Origin: Sporosarcina sp. | GTDB taxonomy: Bacteria > Bacillota > Bacilli > Bacillales_A > Planococcaceae | DNA: 47,731 nt | Assembly: GCA_029257435.1 (NCBI GenBank) | Contig: JARIBI010000215.1 | Coordinates: forward strand, 1 to 47,731 | Direction: 5' to 3' | Shown: one piece after another, positions 30,963 through 40,630 of the stretch | Numbering within the stretch: the first letter of the stretch is position 1 | How the letters are laid out: every line of letters starts with the position of its first letter | Program-made: the position numbers and the translations under genes | The notes under the pieces: model-generated | The model's input: only the letters and a program-made list of their open reading frames with translations | The model's database searches: none | What the model was told of the DNA's origin: nothing

Positions 30963-32015
30963 ATGAAAATTTCGCAGAAGGAAGAGTTTAACGAAAGACT
31001 TCTTTCTTGGTATCATCAGGAAAAAAGAGACTTGCCATGGAGGAGAACATCGAATCCCTACTATATATGGGTTTCGGAAGTCATGCTGCAGCAAACGAGA
31101 GTCGATACGGTCATCCCGTATTATGAACGATTCATTCAATCCTTTCCTACAATGGAATCCTTGGCTGAAGCCGAGGAAGAGCATGTCCTTAAACATTGGG
31201 AAGGGTTAGGATATTATTCTCGTGTCCGGAATTTACAGGCAGGCGTTAAAGAAGTCGTAGAAAGTTATAATTGTAAAATTCCTCAAACCCGCAATGAGAT
31301 TTTGAAATTGAAAGGAATTGGACCCTATACAGCCGGGGCCGTTTTAAGTATAGCCTACGGGGTTCCTGAACATGCAGTGGATGGAAATGTTATGCGTGTG
31401 TTCTCAAGACTTTTTTTAATTGATAAAGATATTGCAATTCCAAAAACGAAAAAGATATTTGAGCAGCGAGTGATGGAAGTGATCGATGAAACAGATCCGT
31501 CCTCTTTCAATCAGGCCATTATGGAACTGGGGGCAACTATTTGTACACCTAACCCGAGATGTCTGCTCTGTCCGGTTAGAGAATTTTGTACAGCCTTTGA
31601 AGAAGGAAAACAAGATGAACTTCCAATAAAAACGAAAAAGATGAAAAAAAAAGTTGTGACAATCCGATCCTTTGCGATTTCTGAACCTGGAGGAAAGTGG
31701 TTATTAAGAAAAAGACCCTCAAATGGGCTCCTCGGTGATTTTTGGGAGTTCCCGCAAATTGAGGACAGTCCTGCACTGGAAATCACCGAGTCGCTGAAGA
31801 ACGAAACGGGCTTGCTTATTGAACAAGGACAAGCGTACACACAGTTTAAGCATATCTTTTCGCACGTCACTTGGCTGGTTGAAGGAGTTCATGCAGTGCT
31901 TCTTGATGCTTCACCGATTCCTGAAGGATACCGTTTTTTCTCTGAGGAAGAATTGGAGCTTCTTCCAAAATCGAAACCGATGAGCAAACTTCTGGAGCAA
32001 TTGAAAAATAAATAA
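30963..32015 (+). CDS. mutY: MutY, adenine DNA glycosylase
   Basis: Encodes 350 aa from ATG 30963 (GAAGGAG upstream). Removes adenine mispaired with 8-oxoguanine. Catalytic Glu39 in SEVMLQQTRV, helix-hairpin-helix LKGIGPYTAGA 115-126, catalytic Asp140 (EHAVDGNV), and an iron-sulfur loop Cys194-Cys200-Cys203-Cys209. The C-terminal Nudix-like domain recognises 8-oxoG (FAISEPGGKWLLRKRP, LGDFWEFPQ, FKHIFSHVTW). Odd point: the first Cys pair is C-x5-C, not the usual C-x6-C. Synteny with B. subtilis yfhQ. Confidence 0.92.
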   Translation: MKISQKEEFNERLLSWYHQEKRDLPWRRTSNPYYIWVSEVMLQQTRVDTVIPYYERFIQSFPTMESLAEAEEEHVLKHWEGLGYYSRVRNLQAGVKEVVESYNCKIPQTRNEILKLKGIGPYTAGAVLSIAYGVPEHAVDGNVMRVFSRLFLIDKDIAIPKTKKIFEQRVMEVIDETDPSSFNQAIMELGATICTPNPRCLLCPVREFCTAFEEGKQDELPIKTKKMKKKVVTIRSFAISEPGGKWLLRKRPSNGLLGDFWEFPQIEDSPALEITESLKNETGLLIEQGQAYTQFKHIFSHVTWLVEGVHAVLLDASPIPEGYRFFSEEELELLPKSKPMSKLLEQLKNK

Positions 32016-32023
32016 ATAAGAAC

Positions 32024-32053
32024 GGGATAATTTACGAAGGGCTGGATATGCTA
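32024..32053 (+). promoter_or_regulatory. candidate sigma-G promoter of sspE
   Basis: GGGATA (32024-32029), a 17-base spacer, and TATGCTA (32047-32053) approximate the sigma-G elements TGAATA and CATACTA (4/6 and 5/7 positions). Confidence 0.4.
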
Positions 32054-32075
32054 GTTGTTACGGAGGTGAAAATCC

Positions 32076-32282
32076 ATGACAACAAACAACCAGCGGAATC
32101 AGAAAAACAACCAGCAACAGCAATACAAACAACAAAACCAACAAAACAATCCGCTCATGAACGAAGAGTTTGGAGCCGAAACTGATGTACAGCACGTGAA
32201 ACAACAAAACCAAAAAGCTGAAGCAAACAAACGAAAAGCTTCAGGAGCACGTGCAAACAGTTACGAAGACCAGACAAAATAA
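32076..32282 (+). CDS. sspE: gamma-type small acid-soluble spore protein SspE
   Basis: Encodes 68 aa, GGAGGTG upstream of ATG. Gln/Asn-rich and low-complexity (NNQRNQKNNQQQQ), with one GPR protease cleavage site, EFGAETDVQ (residues about 31-39). Gamma SASPs are stored in the spore core as an amino-acid reserve and do not bind DNA like the alpha/beta types. Usual B. subtilis SspE has two repeats; this is shorter with one. It is a direct indicator of endospore formation and lies in the B. subtilis position. Confidence 0.9.
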   Translation: MTTNNQRNQKNNQQQQYKQQNQQNNPLMNEEFGAETDVQHVKQQNQKAEANKRKASGARANSYEDQTK

Positions 32283-32300
32283 TTGGATGGACACCACCGG

Positions 32301-32333
32301 CCGGCAGGAGTAATTAACTCCTTGCCGGTTTTT
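32301..32333 (+). terminator. terminator of sspE
   Basis: CCGGCAGGAGT pairs with ACTCC-TTGCCGG (one bulge) around AATTA, followed by TTTTTC. Confidence 0.85.
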
Positions 32334-32365
32334 CAATTCACAACAGGGGCAAACATTTTCTATTT

Positions 32366-32388
32366 TCAGGTACGGTTGGTATAATGTT
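32366..32388 (+). promoter_or_regulatory. candidate promoter of ygaC
   Basis: An extended -10 TTGGTATAAT (TATAAT at 32380-32385) lies about 50 bases before ygaC; the -35 (TTCTAT-like) is poor, as is common with extended -10 promoters. Confidence 0.45.
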
Positions 32389-32440
32389 GTGATAAGAATG
32401 GAGCGGTAAATTTCCCGGTCATAAAAAGGTGGTTTTAAGG

Positions 32441-32986
32441 ATGGATATTCCAAAAGAAGGGGAAACAGTACAAGTACATAGTTATAAGCACGATGGCCAT
32501 ATCCACAGAGTTTGGCAAGAGACAATGGTTCTGAAAGGTACCCGCAATATTATTATCGGAGCAAACGATCGAACGCTCGTCACGGAATCGGATGGAAGAA
32601 CGTGGATTACACGCGAACCGTCAATCTGTTATTTCCATGCCGAACGCTGGTTTAACATCATCTGCATGCTTCGGGAAGATGGTGTGTACTACTATGTCAA
32701 CATCAGTTCACCGTTTGTGTTCGATAATAACTCCATTAAATACATTGATTACGATTTGGATGTAAAAGTTTTTCCTGATATGAGCTACCTCATCTTGGAT
32801 GAAGATGAATATGCAGATCATAAAAAGAAAATGGGTTATCCCGAAGTGATTGATAAAATCTTACGTCGTAATCTTGAAACACTTCTTAGCTGGATCAAGC
32901 AGCGCAAGGGTCCGTTTGCTCCAGACTTCATAAATGTCTGGACATCGCGTTACGAGTTTAATAAGAATATGAAAAGTGAAGAATGA
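32441..32986 (+). CDS. ygaC: YgaC, DUF402 nucleoside tri/diphosphatase-type protein
   Basis: Encodes 181 aa from ATG 32441 (AAGGTGG, 8-base spacing). Matches B. subtilis YgaC/Ntdp over its length: FPKEGE-type start ([17 protein letters not shown]), [53 protein letters not shown], then LDEDEYADH and KGPFAPDF. The conserved Asp/Glu (DYDLD, DEDEY) bind metal. Homologues hydrolyse nucleoside di/triphosphates. The next gene is ygaD 51 bases on. Confidence 0.92.
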   Translation: MDIPKEGETVQVHSYKHDGHIHRVWQETMVLKGTRNIIIGANDRTLVTESDGRTWITREPSICYFHAERWFNIICMLREDGVYYYVNISSPFVFDNNSIKYIDYDLDVKVFPDMSYLILDEDEYADHKKKMGYPEVIDKILRRNLETLLSWIKQRKGPFAPDFINVWTSRYEFNKNMKSEE

Positions 32987-33037
32987 TAAGCCGGGCTGCG
33001 ATCTTTGCGGCAGGCTTTTTTAGATAGGAGGTATGAA

Positions 33038-34783
33038 ATGGGAGAGAGTACTAAACGATATTTGAAATTTGTTAAACCCTATACCTGGCAGATTGTATTA
33101 ACTGTGATCATTGGAATCATCAAATTTGCGATTCCGCTATTTATTCCGTTTCTTATAAAAATTGTAATTGATGACGTCATTGGATCACCAACGATGACAG
33201 CAGATGAAAAAACTGCACAACTTTTCTACTGGCTTGGCGGAACGGCTCTTGTGTTTTTTATCATCCGGCCACCAGTTGAATACTACCGACAATATTACGC
33301 TCAGTTAGTCAGTAATAAAATTCTCTATGATATACGGCAAAATTTGTACGGACACTTGCAAAAGCTCAGCTTGCGTTTTTACACGGAAACGCGCGCCGGG
33401 GAAGTGATTTCCCGGATTATCAATGACGTGGAGCAAACGAAAAACTTCGTTATGATCGGATTAATGAACGTTTGGCTGGATCTCGCGACAATACTTATCG
33501 CGATCGGGATTATGCTCTCCATGGACGTGCCATTGACACTTGTAACACTGCTGGCATTCCCGTTCTATGCATTCAGCGTGAAACACTTTTTCGGCAAGCT
33601 TCGTCAGCTGACAGGTGAAAGATCGCAGGCACTGGCAAACGTTCAAAGCTATTTGCATGAGCGTGTTGCAGGGGTAAGTGTCATTAAGAGTTTTTCGCTG
33701 GAAGCAATTGAACAAGATCGTTTTGATGAGACGAATGGAAAGTTTCTCGACAAAGCGATTGAACATACGAAATGGAATGCGAAGGCATTTGCCGTTGTGA
33801 ACACCATAACTGATGTTGCTCCGCTGCTGGTCATTACATATGCGGGGTATCAAGTAATCAATGGTTCTTTATCTGTCGGAACAATGGTCGCATTCATTGC
33901 CTATATTGAACGGTTGTACAGTCCACTGAGAAGACTCGTCAATGCGTCGACTTCTTTGACTCAATCATTTGCATCGATGGACCGTGTGTATGAATTGATG
34001 CAGGAACCATATGAAGTGACGGATAAAAAAGATGCGGGCGCATTGCCGGCCATTCAAGGTGAAATTGAATTTGATCACGTAGAATTCGCTTATGAAGAAG
34101 AAGGGTTTCCAGTTTTAAAAGATATGAATTTCACTGTGAAACCGGGTGAAACAGTCGCGCTTGTCGGGATGAGCGGCGGCGGAAAGTCTACGATTGTCAG
34201 CCTGATTCCGCGTTTCTACGATGTCACGGGCGGGGCTATTCGTATCGATGGCCACGACTTGCGTGACATTCAGACAAAAACGTTGAGGGACCAGATCGGT
34301 ATGGTGCTGCAGGATAGTATCCTATTCAGCGATTCAGTACGCAGTAATATTCTGATGGGCAAGCCCGACGCTTCGGAAGAAGAGGTTATTTCTGCTGCGA
34401 AAGCAGCCAATGCACATGACTTCATCATGGAGTTGCCGGAAGGCTATGAGACAAAAGTTGGGGAACGCGGTGTTAAACTATCAGGCGGCCAAAAACAGCG
34501 GCTCTCCATCGCGCGTGTATTTTTGAAAAACCCGCCAATGCTCATTTTGGATGAAGCCACTTCGGCACTGGATTTAGAGAGTGAGGCACTTATCCAAGAT
34601 TCCTTAAGCCGGCTTGCTCATGATCGGACAACTGTAATTGTTGCGCACAGACTGTCCACCATTACGCATGCAGACAAAATCCTGGTGATTGACCATGGGG
34701 AATTGAAAGAGCAAGGAACTCATGACGAACTTATCGAGAAGCAAGGAACCTATTACGATCTATTTCAAGTTCAAACTATATAA
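33038..34783 (+). CDS. ygaD: YgaD, ABC exporter (fused permease and ATPase half-transporter)
   Basis: Encodes 581 aa from ATG 33038 (AGGAGG, 7-base spacing). Type-I ABC exporter: six TM helices in residues 1-310 (first in [19 protein letters not shown]), then the ATPase domain: Walker [10 protein letters not shown] near 379, Q-loop MVLQDS, signature LSGGQKQR, Walker [13 protein letters not shown]-loop IVAHRLS. MsbA/BmrA-like multidrug or lipid exporters have this build and act as homodimers; this one has no partner gene nearby. Position matches B. subtilis ygaD. Substrate unknown. Confidence 0.93.
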   Translation: MGESTKRYLKFVKPYTWQIVLTVIIGIIKFAIPLFIPFLIKIVIDDVIGSPTMTADEKTAQLFYWLGGTALVFFIIRPPVEYYRQYYAQLVSNKILYDIRQNLYGHLQKLSLRFYTETRAGEVISRIINDVEQTKNFVMIGLMNVWLDLATILIAIGIMLSMDVPLTLVTLLAFPFYAFSVKHFFGKLRQLTGERSQALANVQSYLHERVAGVSVIKSFSLEAIEQDRFDETNGKFLDKAIEHTKWNAKAFAVVNTITDVAPLLVITYAGYQVINGSLSVGTMVAFIAYIERLYSPLRRLVNASTSLTQSFASMDRVYELMQEPYEVTDKKDAGALPAIQGEIEFDHVEFAYEEEGFPVLKDMNFTVKPGETVALVGMSGGGKSTIVSLIPRFYDVTGGAIRIDGHDLRDIQTKTLRDQIGMVLQDSILFSDSVRSNILMGKPDASEEEVISAAKAANAHDFIMELPEGYETKVGERGVKLSGGQKQRLSIARVFLKNPPMLILDEATSALDLESEALIQDSLSRLAHDRTTVIVAHRLSTITHADKILVIDHGELKEQGTHDELIEKQGTYYDLFQVQTI

Positions 34784-34786
34784 CCT

Positions 34787-34830
34787 AAAGCAGACAATTA
34801 AAAGGGGAAACCTTAATTGTCTGCTTTTTT
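34787..34830 (+). terminator. terminator of ygaD
   Basis: AAAGCAGACAATTAA pairs with TTAATTGTCTGCTTT around AAGGGGAAACC, then TTTTTT. Confidence 0.9.
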
Positions 34831-34850
34831 CGACTGTATTGAAAATTGTC

Positions 34851-34878
34851 TTGATTTACGTTTAAAAAAACGTATAAT
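34851..34878 (+). promoter_or_regulatory. promoter of the app operon
   Basis: TTGATT (34851-34856), a 16-base spacer and perfect TATAAT (34873-34878), 50 bases before the first gene. Confidence 0.75.
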
Positions 34879-34928
34879 ACTGAATAGAAGTTATTTTTAG
34901 AAAAATAGTATTGGGAGAGGGCGGTACC

Positions 34929-35951
34929 ATGAGCGAACGAAAAAAGGTCTTGGAAGTTAAAGACTTGCAGACCACTTTCTTTACTGATTCAGGAGCAATT
35001 CCAGCAGTCGATCACGTAGATTTCTTTGTGAGAGAAGGGGAAGTGCTTGGTATAGTGGGGGAATCAGGATGTGGAAAAAGCGTAACCTCGCTTTCAGTGA
35101 TGGGGCTAGTGCCGAAACCTCCAGGCAAAATTACGGGTGGCGAAATACTATTTCAAGGTAATGACTTACTGAAGAAAAGTGAGAAAGAAATGCGATACAT
35201 ACGCGGGAACGACATCGCGATGATTTTCCAGGAACCAATGACCTCGTTGAATCCTCTTTTCACAATTGGAAATCAGATGTCTGAAGCGATTTTGATTCAT
35301 GAAAAAAAATGGTCTAAAAAACGAGCACGCGCCCGGGCTGTTGAAATGTTGAAGCTAGTTGGTTTGCCGCGTGCGGATGAGTTAATCGACGAATATCCTC
35401 ACCAGTTATCTGGCGGGATGCGACAGCGGGTAATGATTGCGATGGCACTCGTTTGTGACCCGAAGCTTCTCATTGCAGATGAACCGACTACTGCGCTGGA
35501 CGTAACAATTCAAGCTCAAATTTTGAAGCTGATGAAAGAATTGAATACGCGGCTCGATACAGCGATTATGTTAATCACCCATGACCTTGGTGTAGTTGCT
35601 GAGACGTGCGAGCGGGTGATTGTCATGTATGCCGGTCAAGTAATCGAAGAAGCACCCGTTAAGAAAATCTTTGAAGATCCGAAGCATCCATACACAAAAG
35701 GACTTATCCAATCGGTGCCGGATATGCGTTATAAAAAGGACCGGCTCTACTCAATCCCGGGGAATGTCCCAAAACCAGGTTCCATTAAAAGCGGATGTAA
35801 ATTTGCAGCTCGATGTGAATTTGCGTTCGACAAATGCTTAGTTGAAGATCCAGCACTGATTCACACAGAAACAGGTCATCAGACGAGATGCTTCTTATAT
35901 AGTGAGGAAGGAGTGACGGAAGATGGACCAAAAGCCTTTGTTGAAAGTTGA
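34929..35951 (+). CDS. appD: oligopeptide ABC transporter ATPase, AppD/OppD type
   Basis: Encodes 340 aa from ATG 34929 (AGAGGGCGGT upstream). ATP-binding subunit for oligopeptide uptake. Walker [15 protein letters not shown]-loop [12 protein letters not shown], signature LSGGMRQR, Walker [14 protein letters not shown]-loop LITHDLGVV. The C-terminal oligopeptide-type domain carries [17 protein letters not shown] and conserved Cys ([14 protein letters not shown]), as in OppD/DppD. Overlaps appF by 29 bases. Gene order D-F-A-B-C is that of the B. subtilis app operon. Confidence 0.93.
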   Translation: MSERKKVLEVKDLQTTFFTDSGAIPAVDHVDFFVREGEVLGIVGESGCGKSVTSLSVMGLVPKPPGKITGGEILFQGNDLLKKSEKEMRYIRGNDIAMIFQEPMTSLNPLFTIGNQMSEAILIHEKKWSKKRARARAVEMLKLVGLPRADELIDEYPHQLSGGMRQRVMIAMALVCDPKLLIADEPTTALDVTIQAQILKLMKELNTRLDTAIMLITHDLGVVAETCERVIVMYAGQVIEEAPVKKIFEDPKHPYTKGLIQSVPDMRYKKDRLYSIPGNVPKPGSIKSGCKFAARCEFAFDKCLVEDPALIHTETGHQTRCFLYSEEGVTEDGPKAFVES

Positions 35952-36948
35952 AGGTCTTAAAAAGTACTTCCCTATTAAAAAAGGCCTTCTAGGAAAAACA
36001 GTAGGCCATGTGAAGGCAGTAGATGATATATCGTTTTATGTAAACAAAGGCGAAACGCTTGGAATCGTAGGTGAAAGCGGTTGCGGAAAGTCAACAACTG
36101 GCCGCGTGCTTATGAGACTATTGGAGCCGACCGAAGGAACTGTCGAGTTTGACGGGAAAGAGTTAACGTCTTTGTCAACGAACGAAATGAGAAAGATGCG
36201 GCGTGACATTCAAATGGTGTTTCAAGATCCGTATGCGTCACTTAATCCGCGGCATACAATTGGAAAGATTCTAGAAGAGCCGCTCCTTGTGCATGGGATT
36301 TCAGATGCTAAGGAACGGAGAAAGTCCGTTATTAAATTTTTGGAGATTGTGGGCTTGAGTGCGTTCCATGCTAAGCGCTATCCTCACCAATTTAGCGGTG
36401 GACAGCGGCAACGTATCGGAATTGCGCGTGCACTTATGACTAATCCGAAACTGATTATTGCAGATGAACCTGTATCTGCGCTTGATGTATCGATACAAGC
36501 CCAAGTATTGAACTTGATGCAAGATCTTCAGAAAGAGTTTGACTTAACCTACATCTTCATCGCCCATGATCTTGGAGTGGTACGCCACATCAGCGATCGA
36601 GTTGGAGTGATGTATTTAGGAAAGATGGTAGAACTTGCTCCAAGTGAGCAGCTATACGCAAATCCGCTTCATCCTTATACGAAAGCGCTTTTGTCAGCGG
36701 TACCCGTACCGGATCCTGAATTTGTAAAAGAACAAGTGATGATTGATGGAGATATCCCGAGTCCGGCGAATCCGCCTTCCGGGTGCACGTTCCATACACG
36801 CTGTCCTTTCAAAATGGATATCTGTACGAAAGTCTCTCCAAAGCTAACAGAACATGAGAATGGTCAATCTGTCGCTTGTCACCTTTATAGTGAACAAGCA
36901 GACACTGACATAGAAATGAAAGAAAAAGAGATGGAGGGGTCTTTATGA
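35923..36948 (+). CDS. appF: oligopeptide ABC transporter ATPase, AppF/OppF type
   Basis: Encodes 341 aa; AGGAGTGACGG upstream of ATG 35923. Second ATPase pairing with AppD. Begins [21 protein letters not shown] as in OppF. Walker [15 protein letters not shown]-loop MVFQDPYASLNP, signature FSGGQRQR, Walker B LIIADEPVSALD, H-loop FIAHDLGVV. C-terminal oligo_HPY part: CTFHTRCPFKMDIC. Overlaps appD (29 bases) and appA (4 bases, ATGA). Confidence 0.93.
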   Translation: MDQKPLLKVEGLKKYFPIKKGLLGKTVGHVKAVDDISFYVNKGETLGIVGESGCGKSTTGRVLMRLLEPTEGTVEFDGKELTSLSTNEMRKMRRDIQMVFQDPYASLNPRHTIGKILEEPLLVHGISDAKERRKSVIKFLEIVGLSAFHAKRYPHQFSGGQRQRIGIARALMTNPKLIIADEPVSALDVSIQAQVLNLMQDLQKEFDLTYIFIAHDLGVVRHISDRVGVMYLGKMVELAPSEQLYANPLHPYTKALLSAVPVPDPEFVKEQVMIDGDIPSPANPPSGCTFHTRCPFKMDICTKVSPKLTEHENGQSVACHLYSEQADTDIEMKEKEMEGSL

Positions 36949-38561
36949 GGAAAGGGAAATTATGGTCACTTGCGCTTGTAATGCTTCTCGTTCTTTCTAC
37001 AGCACTTGCTGCTTGTGGAAGTGACGACAAAGAAGAAGGCGCAGAGAAAGACGGTGGGAAAGCTAGCGGGAAAGAAAAAACGTTAGTATTTGGACGCGGG
37101 GGCGATTCAACTTCTCTCGATCCGTCTCGTGTTACTGAAGGAGAAACATTTAAAGTCACCGTCAATCTATTCGAAACACTTGTGAACTTCGGTGAGCAAG
37201 ATACGACGATTAAGCCAGGTCTTGCGAAAGACTGGACGACATCTGATGATGGATTAACGTATACATTCAACCTTGAAGAAGGCGTTAAGTTCCATGATGG
37301 AACAGACTTCAACGCAGATGCAGTTGTTGCGAACTTCGCACGCTGGTCAGCTGGAGATGCTGAAAAGTTCCCATACTATAGCTCAATGTTCGGTGGATTC
37401 GACGGAGATGAAGAAGCAGTCATCGAGTCAGTAACAGCTGACGATGATAAGACCGTTGTGTTCACACTAAAGCGTCCACAAGCACCATTCTTGAAAAACC
37501 TGGCAATGAGCATGTTTGCAATTTCAAGCCCTGAAGCATTTGCTAAAGGAGACGATGAATACGAACGTAACCCAGTAGGAACAGGTCCATTCAAATTTGT
37601 TGAATGGAAACCAAATGATTCGATCACAATTGAAAAGAACGCAGACTACTGGCAAGAAGGACTTCCTAAGCTTGATAAAGTAGTATTCCGTGCAATCCCT
37701 GATAATGCGGCACGTTTGAATGCATTGACTTCAGGTGAAATTGATTTGGCAGATGGCATCAACCCTGCTGATGGAGCGAAAATTGAAGGAGACAGCAAAC
37801 TTCAATTGTTCGAACGCCCATCTATGAACGTTGGTTACTTAGGTCTTACAGTAACTCGTCCTCCGTTCGATAAGAAAGAAGTACGTCAGGCGATGAACTA
37901 TGCGATCGACAAGCAAACAATCATTGATTCGTTCTTTGAAGGCCGCGCAGAATCTGCGAAAAACCCAATGCCTTCATCTATCTCTGGTTACAATGATGAG
38001 ATTGAAGAATATGCATATGACCCTGAAAAAGCAAAAGAATTACTAAAGGCAGCAGGACTTGAAGATGGATTTGAAATGGAACTATGGGCAATGCCAGTTC
38101 CTCGTCCATACATGCCAGACGGCACAAAAGTTGCTGAAGTTATTCAAAGCAACTTAGCTGACGTGGGCATTAAAGCAAAAATCGTTTCATATGAGTGGGC
38201 AACTTATCTAGACAAAGCAAGTAAAGGTGAAGCAGATGCCTTCATGCTTGGATGGACAGGAGATAACGGCGATGCTGATAACTTCCTATACGTGCTGCTT
38301 GATGAAGACAACATTGCTAGTAACAACTACACGTACTTCAAGAATGATGAAACACACAAGTTATTCCTTGAAGCACAAACTGAAGTTGATGAAGATAAGC
38401 GTAACGAGCTTTACATGAAAGCTCAAGAAATTCTTCATGAAGAAGCTCCATGGGTACCACTTGCTCACTCAACGCCATTACTTGGCGGAGCAGCGGATCT
38501 TACTGGATTTGTACCGCATCCTACAGGTTCTGACTTGCTTTCGAATGTAGATTTTAAGTAA
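36945..38561 (+). CDS. appA: oligopeptide-binding lipoprotein, AppA/DppE type
   Basis: Encodes 538 aa. Lipoprotein signal ending LSTALAACGS, Cys24 lipidated. Family-5 solute-binding protein: TLVFGRGGDSTSLDPSRVTEGE near the start, VNLFETLVNF, then the SBP5 signature-type region VKFHDGTDFNADAVVANF near 105, NPVGTGPFKFVEWKPND, and IVSYEWATYL. Captures peptides at the outer membrane face. Codons and A-rich content are similar to neighbouring genes. Strong ribosome binding site (GGAGGGG). Confidence 0.92.
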   Translation: MRKGKLWSLALVMLLVLSTALAACGSDDKEEGAEKDGGKASGKEKTLVFGRGGDSTSLDPSRVTEGETFKVTVNLFETLVNFGEQDTTIKPGLAKDWTTSDDGLTYTFNLEEGVKFHDGTDFNADAVVANFARWSAGDAEKFPYYSSMFGGFDGDEEAVIESVTADDDKTVVFTLKRPQAPFLKNLAMSMFAISSPEAFAKGDDEYERNPVGTGPFKFVEWKPNDSITIEKNADYWQEGLPKLDKVVFRAIPDNAARLNALTSGEIDLADGINPADGAKIEGDSKLQLFERPSMNVGYLGLTVTRPPFDKKEVRQAMNYAIDKQTIIDSFFEGRAESAKNPMPSSISGYNDEIEEYAYDPEKAKELLKAAGLEDGFEMELWAMPVPRPYMPDGTKVAEVIQSNLADVGIKAKIVSYEWATYLDKASKGEADAFMLGWTGDNGDADNFLYVLLDEDNIASNNYTYFKNDETHKLFLEAQTEVDEDKRNELYMKAQEILHEEAPWVPLAHSTPLLGGAADLTGFVPHPTGSDLLSNVDFK

Positions 38562-38583
38562 GCCTGAAGTCCACATGTCTGTG

Positions 38584-38625
38584 TAAAGGGGGGAGGCGCT
38601 ATGCCATATCCCCCTTTCATGTTTT
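38584..38625 (+). other. intercistronic hairpin between appA and appB
   Basis: AAAGGGGG and CCCCCTTT pair around GAGGCGCTATGCCATAT, which may itself pair (GGC/GCC). It is followed by TCATGTTTTAAA. It may partly terminate or stabilise the 3' end of appA mRNA, allowing more binding protein than permease. The 100-base gap holds nothing else. Confidence 0.5.
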
Positions 38626-38677
38626 AAAAAGCACTGTTCTGCGCTAAAGGAAAAAAGAGCCATGAGAGGTGAACCGA

Positions 38678-39682
38678 ATGCTCAGTTACATAGGAAAACG
38701 ATTATTTCAACTAATTCCTGTTTTATTAGGAATGACATTTGTTGTTTTTATGATGATCCGCGCGATTCCTGGAAATCCTGCACAAGTCATATTAGGCCAG
38801 CAAGCAACACCTGAGGCGGTTGCTGCGCTCAATGCGAAGTTGGGGCTGGACCAGCCGTGGTATATTCAATTCTTCAGTTATTTAAAAGGACTTTTTACAG
38901 GGGATCTTGGAGAGTCGATGAGAACGAGATTGCCAGTTGCGGACGAAATTTGGCCGTACCTTGCAGCGACACTTGAGCTTGCATTGTTCGCGATGATTAT
39001 CGCAGTTGTCATCGGCATCAATGCTGGTATCATTTCTGCTTGGTTCCAAAATTCCTGGTTCGACTATACGGCAATGATTTTGGCTCTTGTAGGTGTATCG
39101 ATGCCAATCTTCTGGCTCGGTTTACTTGGCCAATGGGCTTTTGCGATTGAACTTCAATGGCTTCCAACGACAGGCCGTGAGCAAGTGCGAGATCCAGTTT
39201 CAGCGGTCACGAACTTGTATGTGATTGACGCGATGATCAACGGCAGATTTGATCAGCTATGGGAAGTGTTCAAGCACTTAATACTTCCGGGACTTGCTCT
39301 TGCAACAATTCCGATGGCGATTATCGCTAGAATGACTAGATCCAGTATGCTCGAAGTTATGCGTGCAGATTATATTCGAACCGCACGTGCAAAAGGTCAA
39401 AAGATGTTTTGGGTTGTTTATAAGCACGCTTTGAAAAATGCAATTATTCCGGTTTTGACGATTGTCGGTCTGCAAATGGGAATGCTCCTCGGCGGTGCGA
39501 TTCTTACAGAAACAATCTTCGCATGGCCAGGTATCGGACGCTACATCTATGACGCTATTAACTATAGAGATTATCCGGTTATCCAATCAGGAATTTTAAT
39601 TGTTGCATTCTTCTTCGTAATGATCAATCTCATCGTTGACTTACTCTATGGCGTGATTGATCCGAGGATAAAATATGATTGA
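38678..39682 (+). CDS. appB: oligopeptide ABC permease, AppB/DppB type
   Basis: Encodes 334 aa from ATG 38678 (AGAGGTG, 6-base spacing). Six TM helices; TM1 LIPVLLGMTFVVFMMIRAIPG is the typical start, followed by an external loop (QATPEAVAALNAKLGLDQPW). The permease (BPD_transp_1) signature with EAA loop is TARAKGQKMFWVVYKHALKNAIIP near residue 235. A longer loop (PTTGREQVRDPVSAVTNLYV) between TM4 and TM5 resembles Dpp/App-type permeases. Ends 17 bases before the appC ATG. Confidence 0.92.
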   Translation: MLSYIGKRLFQLIPVLLGMTFVVFMMIRAIPGNPAQVILGQQATPEAVAALNAKLGLDQPWYIQFFSYLKGLFTGDLGESMRTRLPVADEIWPYLAATLELALFAMIIAVVIGINAGIISAWFQNSWFDYTAMILALVGVSMPIFWLGLLGQWAFAIELQWLPTTGREQVRDPVSAVTNLYVIDAMINGRFDQLWEVFKHLILPGLALATIPMAIIARMTRSSMLEVMRADYIRTARAKGQKMFWVVYKHALKNAIIPVLTIVGLQMGMLLGGAILTETIFAWPGIGRYIYDAINYRDYPVIQSGILIVAFFFVMINLIVDLLYGVIDPRIKYD

Positions 39683-39699
39683 GGAAGGAGGTTGGCACC

Positions 39700-40596
39700 A
39701 TGTCTGAACTGACACCAAAGATTGATGGGATTGCAGAAGCTCAAATTGAGAAAGAGTCCGGACCTTGGCGGGATGCCTGGTACGGCTTTAGAAAAAGTAA
39801 AGTGGCAGTTGTAGGGATGGCAGTCGTCGTATTCTTTGTCGTTATCGCTCTTTTAGCACCATGGATCGCATCTCAAGGAATTAACGATCAGAATATGGCA
39901 GACCGACTCCATCCGCCTTCTGCCGAATATTGGTTTGGAACGGATGATTTTGGCCGGGATATTCTATCAAGGATTATACATGGCGCTCGTATTTCGTTAG
40001 CGGTCGGCTTCTTCTCAGTAATCGGATCCGTAGTGGTGGGGAGTATCCTTGGAATTATTGCAGGATATTATGGCCGTTGGGTAGATATCATTATTTCACG
40101 TATCTTTGATATCATGCTTGCGTTTCCTTCTATTTTGCTTGCGATTGCGATTGTAGCTGTACTCGGACCGAGTTTACGCAACGCACTCATTGCCATTGCT
40201 ACGATTAACGTGCCGAACTTCGGAAGGCTGATTCGTTCGAAAGTGCTTAGTATTAAGGAAGATGAGTACATCACTTCCGCGAAAGCAATCGGGATGAAAG
40301 ACGCTCGTATATTGTTTTCACATATTTTACCGAATTCCATGGCGCCGGTCATTGTACAAGGAACTCTTGCCATTGCAACTGCAATTCTTGAAGCAGCTGC
40401 ACTAGGATTCCTTGGATTAGGGGCTCAAGCGCCTCAACCGGAATGGGGCAAAATGCTGGCGGATTCCAAAGATTACTTGCAGTCAGCACCATGGACGATG
40501 ATATTCCCTGGACTCGCGATTATGTTGACGGTATTAGGATTTAACTTAATGGGAGACGGGTTGCGTGATGCACTCGATCCTAAAATGAAAAGCTAA
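39700..40596 (+). CDS. appC: oligopeptide ABC permease, AppC/DppC type
   Basis: Encodes 298 aa from ATG 39700 (AAGGAGG, 8-base spacing). A cytoplasmic N-terminus (PWRDAWYGFRKSKVAVVGMAV) of OppC_N type, then six TM helices. FGTDDFGRDILSRIIHGARISL near 85-107 is the family signature; the EAA loop is TSAKAIGMKDARILFSHILPNS near 195. Last gene of the operon, followed by a strong terminator. Confidence 0.93.
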   Translation: MSELTPKIDGIAEAQIEKESGPWRDAWYGFRKSKVAVVGMAVVVFFVVIALLAPWIASQGINDQNMADRLHPPSAEYWFGTDDFGRDILSRIIHGARISLAVGFFSVIGSVVVGSILGIIAGYYGRWVDIIISRIFDIMLAFPSILLAIAIVAVLGPSLRNALIAIATINVPNFGRLIRSKVLSIKEDEYITSAKAIGMKDARILFSHILPNSMAPVIVQGTLAIATAILEAAALGFLGLGAQAPQPEWGKMLADSKDYLQSAPWTMIFPGLAIMLTVLGFNLMGDGLRDALDPKMKS

Positions 40597-40630
40597 AAAA
40601 CCTAGAGGCAGCTGTCCTCTAGGTTTTTTT
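40595..40630. terminator. bidirectional terminator of the app operon and ygaE
   Basis: AAAAAACCTAGAGG pairs with CCTCTAGGTTTTTT around a 7-base loop. The ygaE stop codon overlaps its T-run. Confidence 0.9.
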
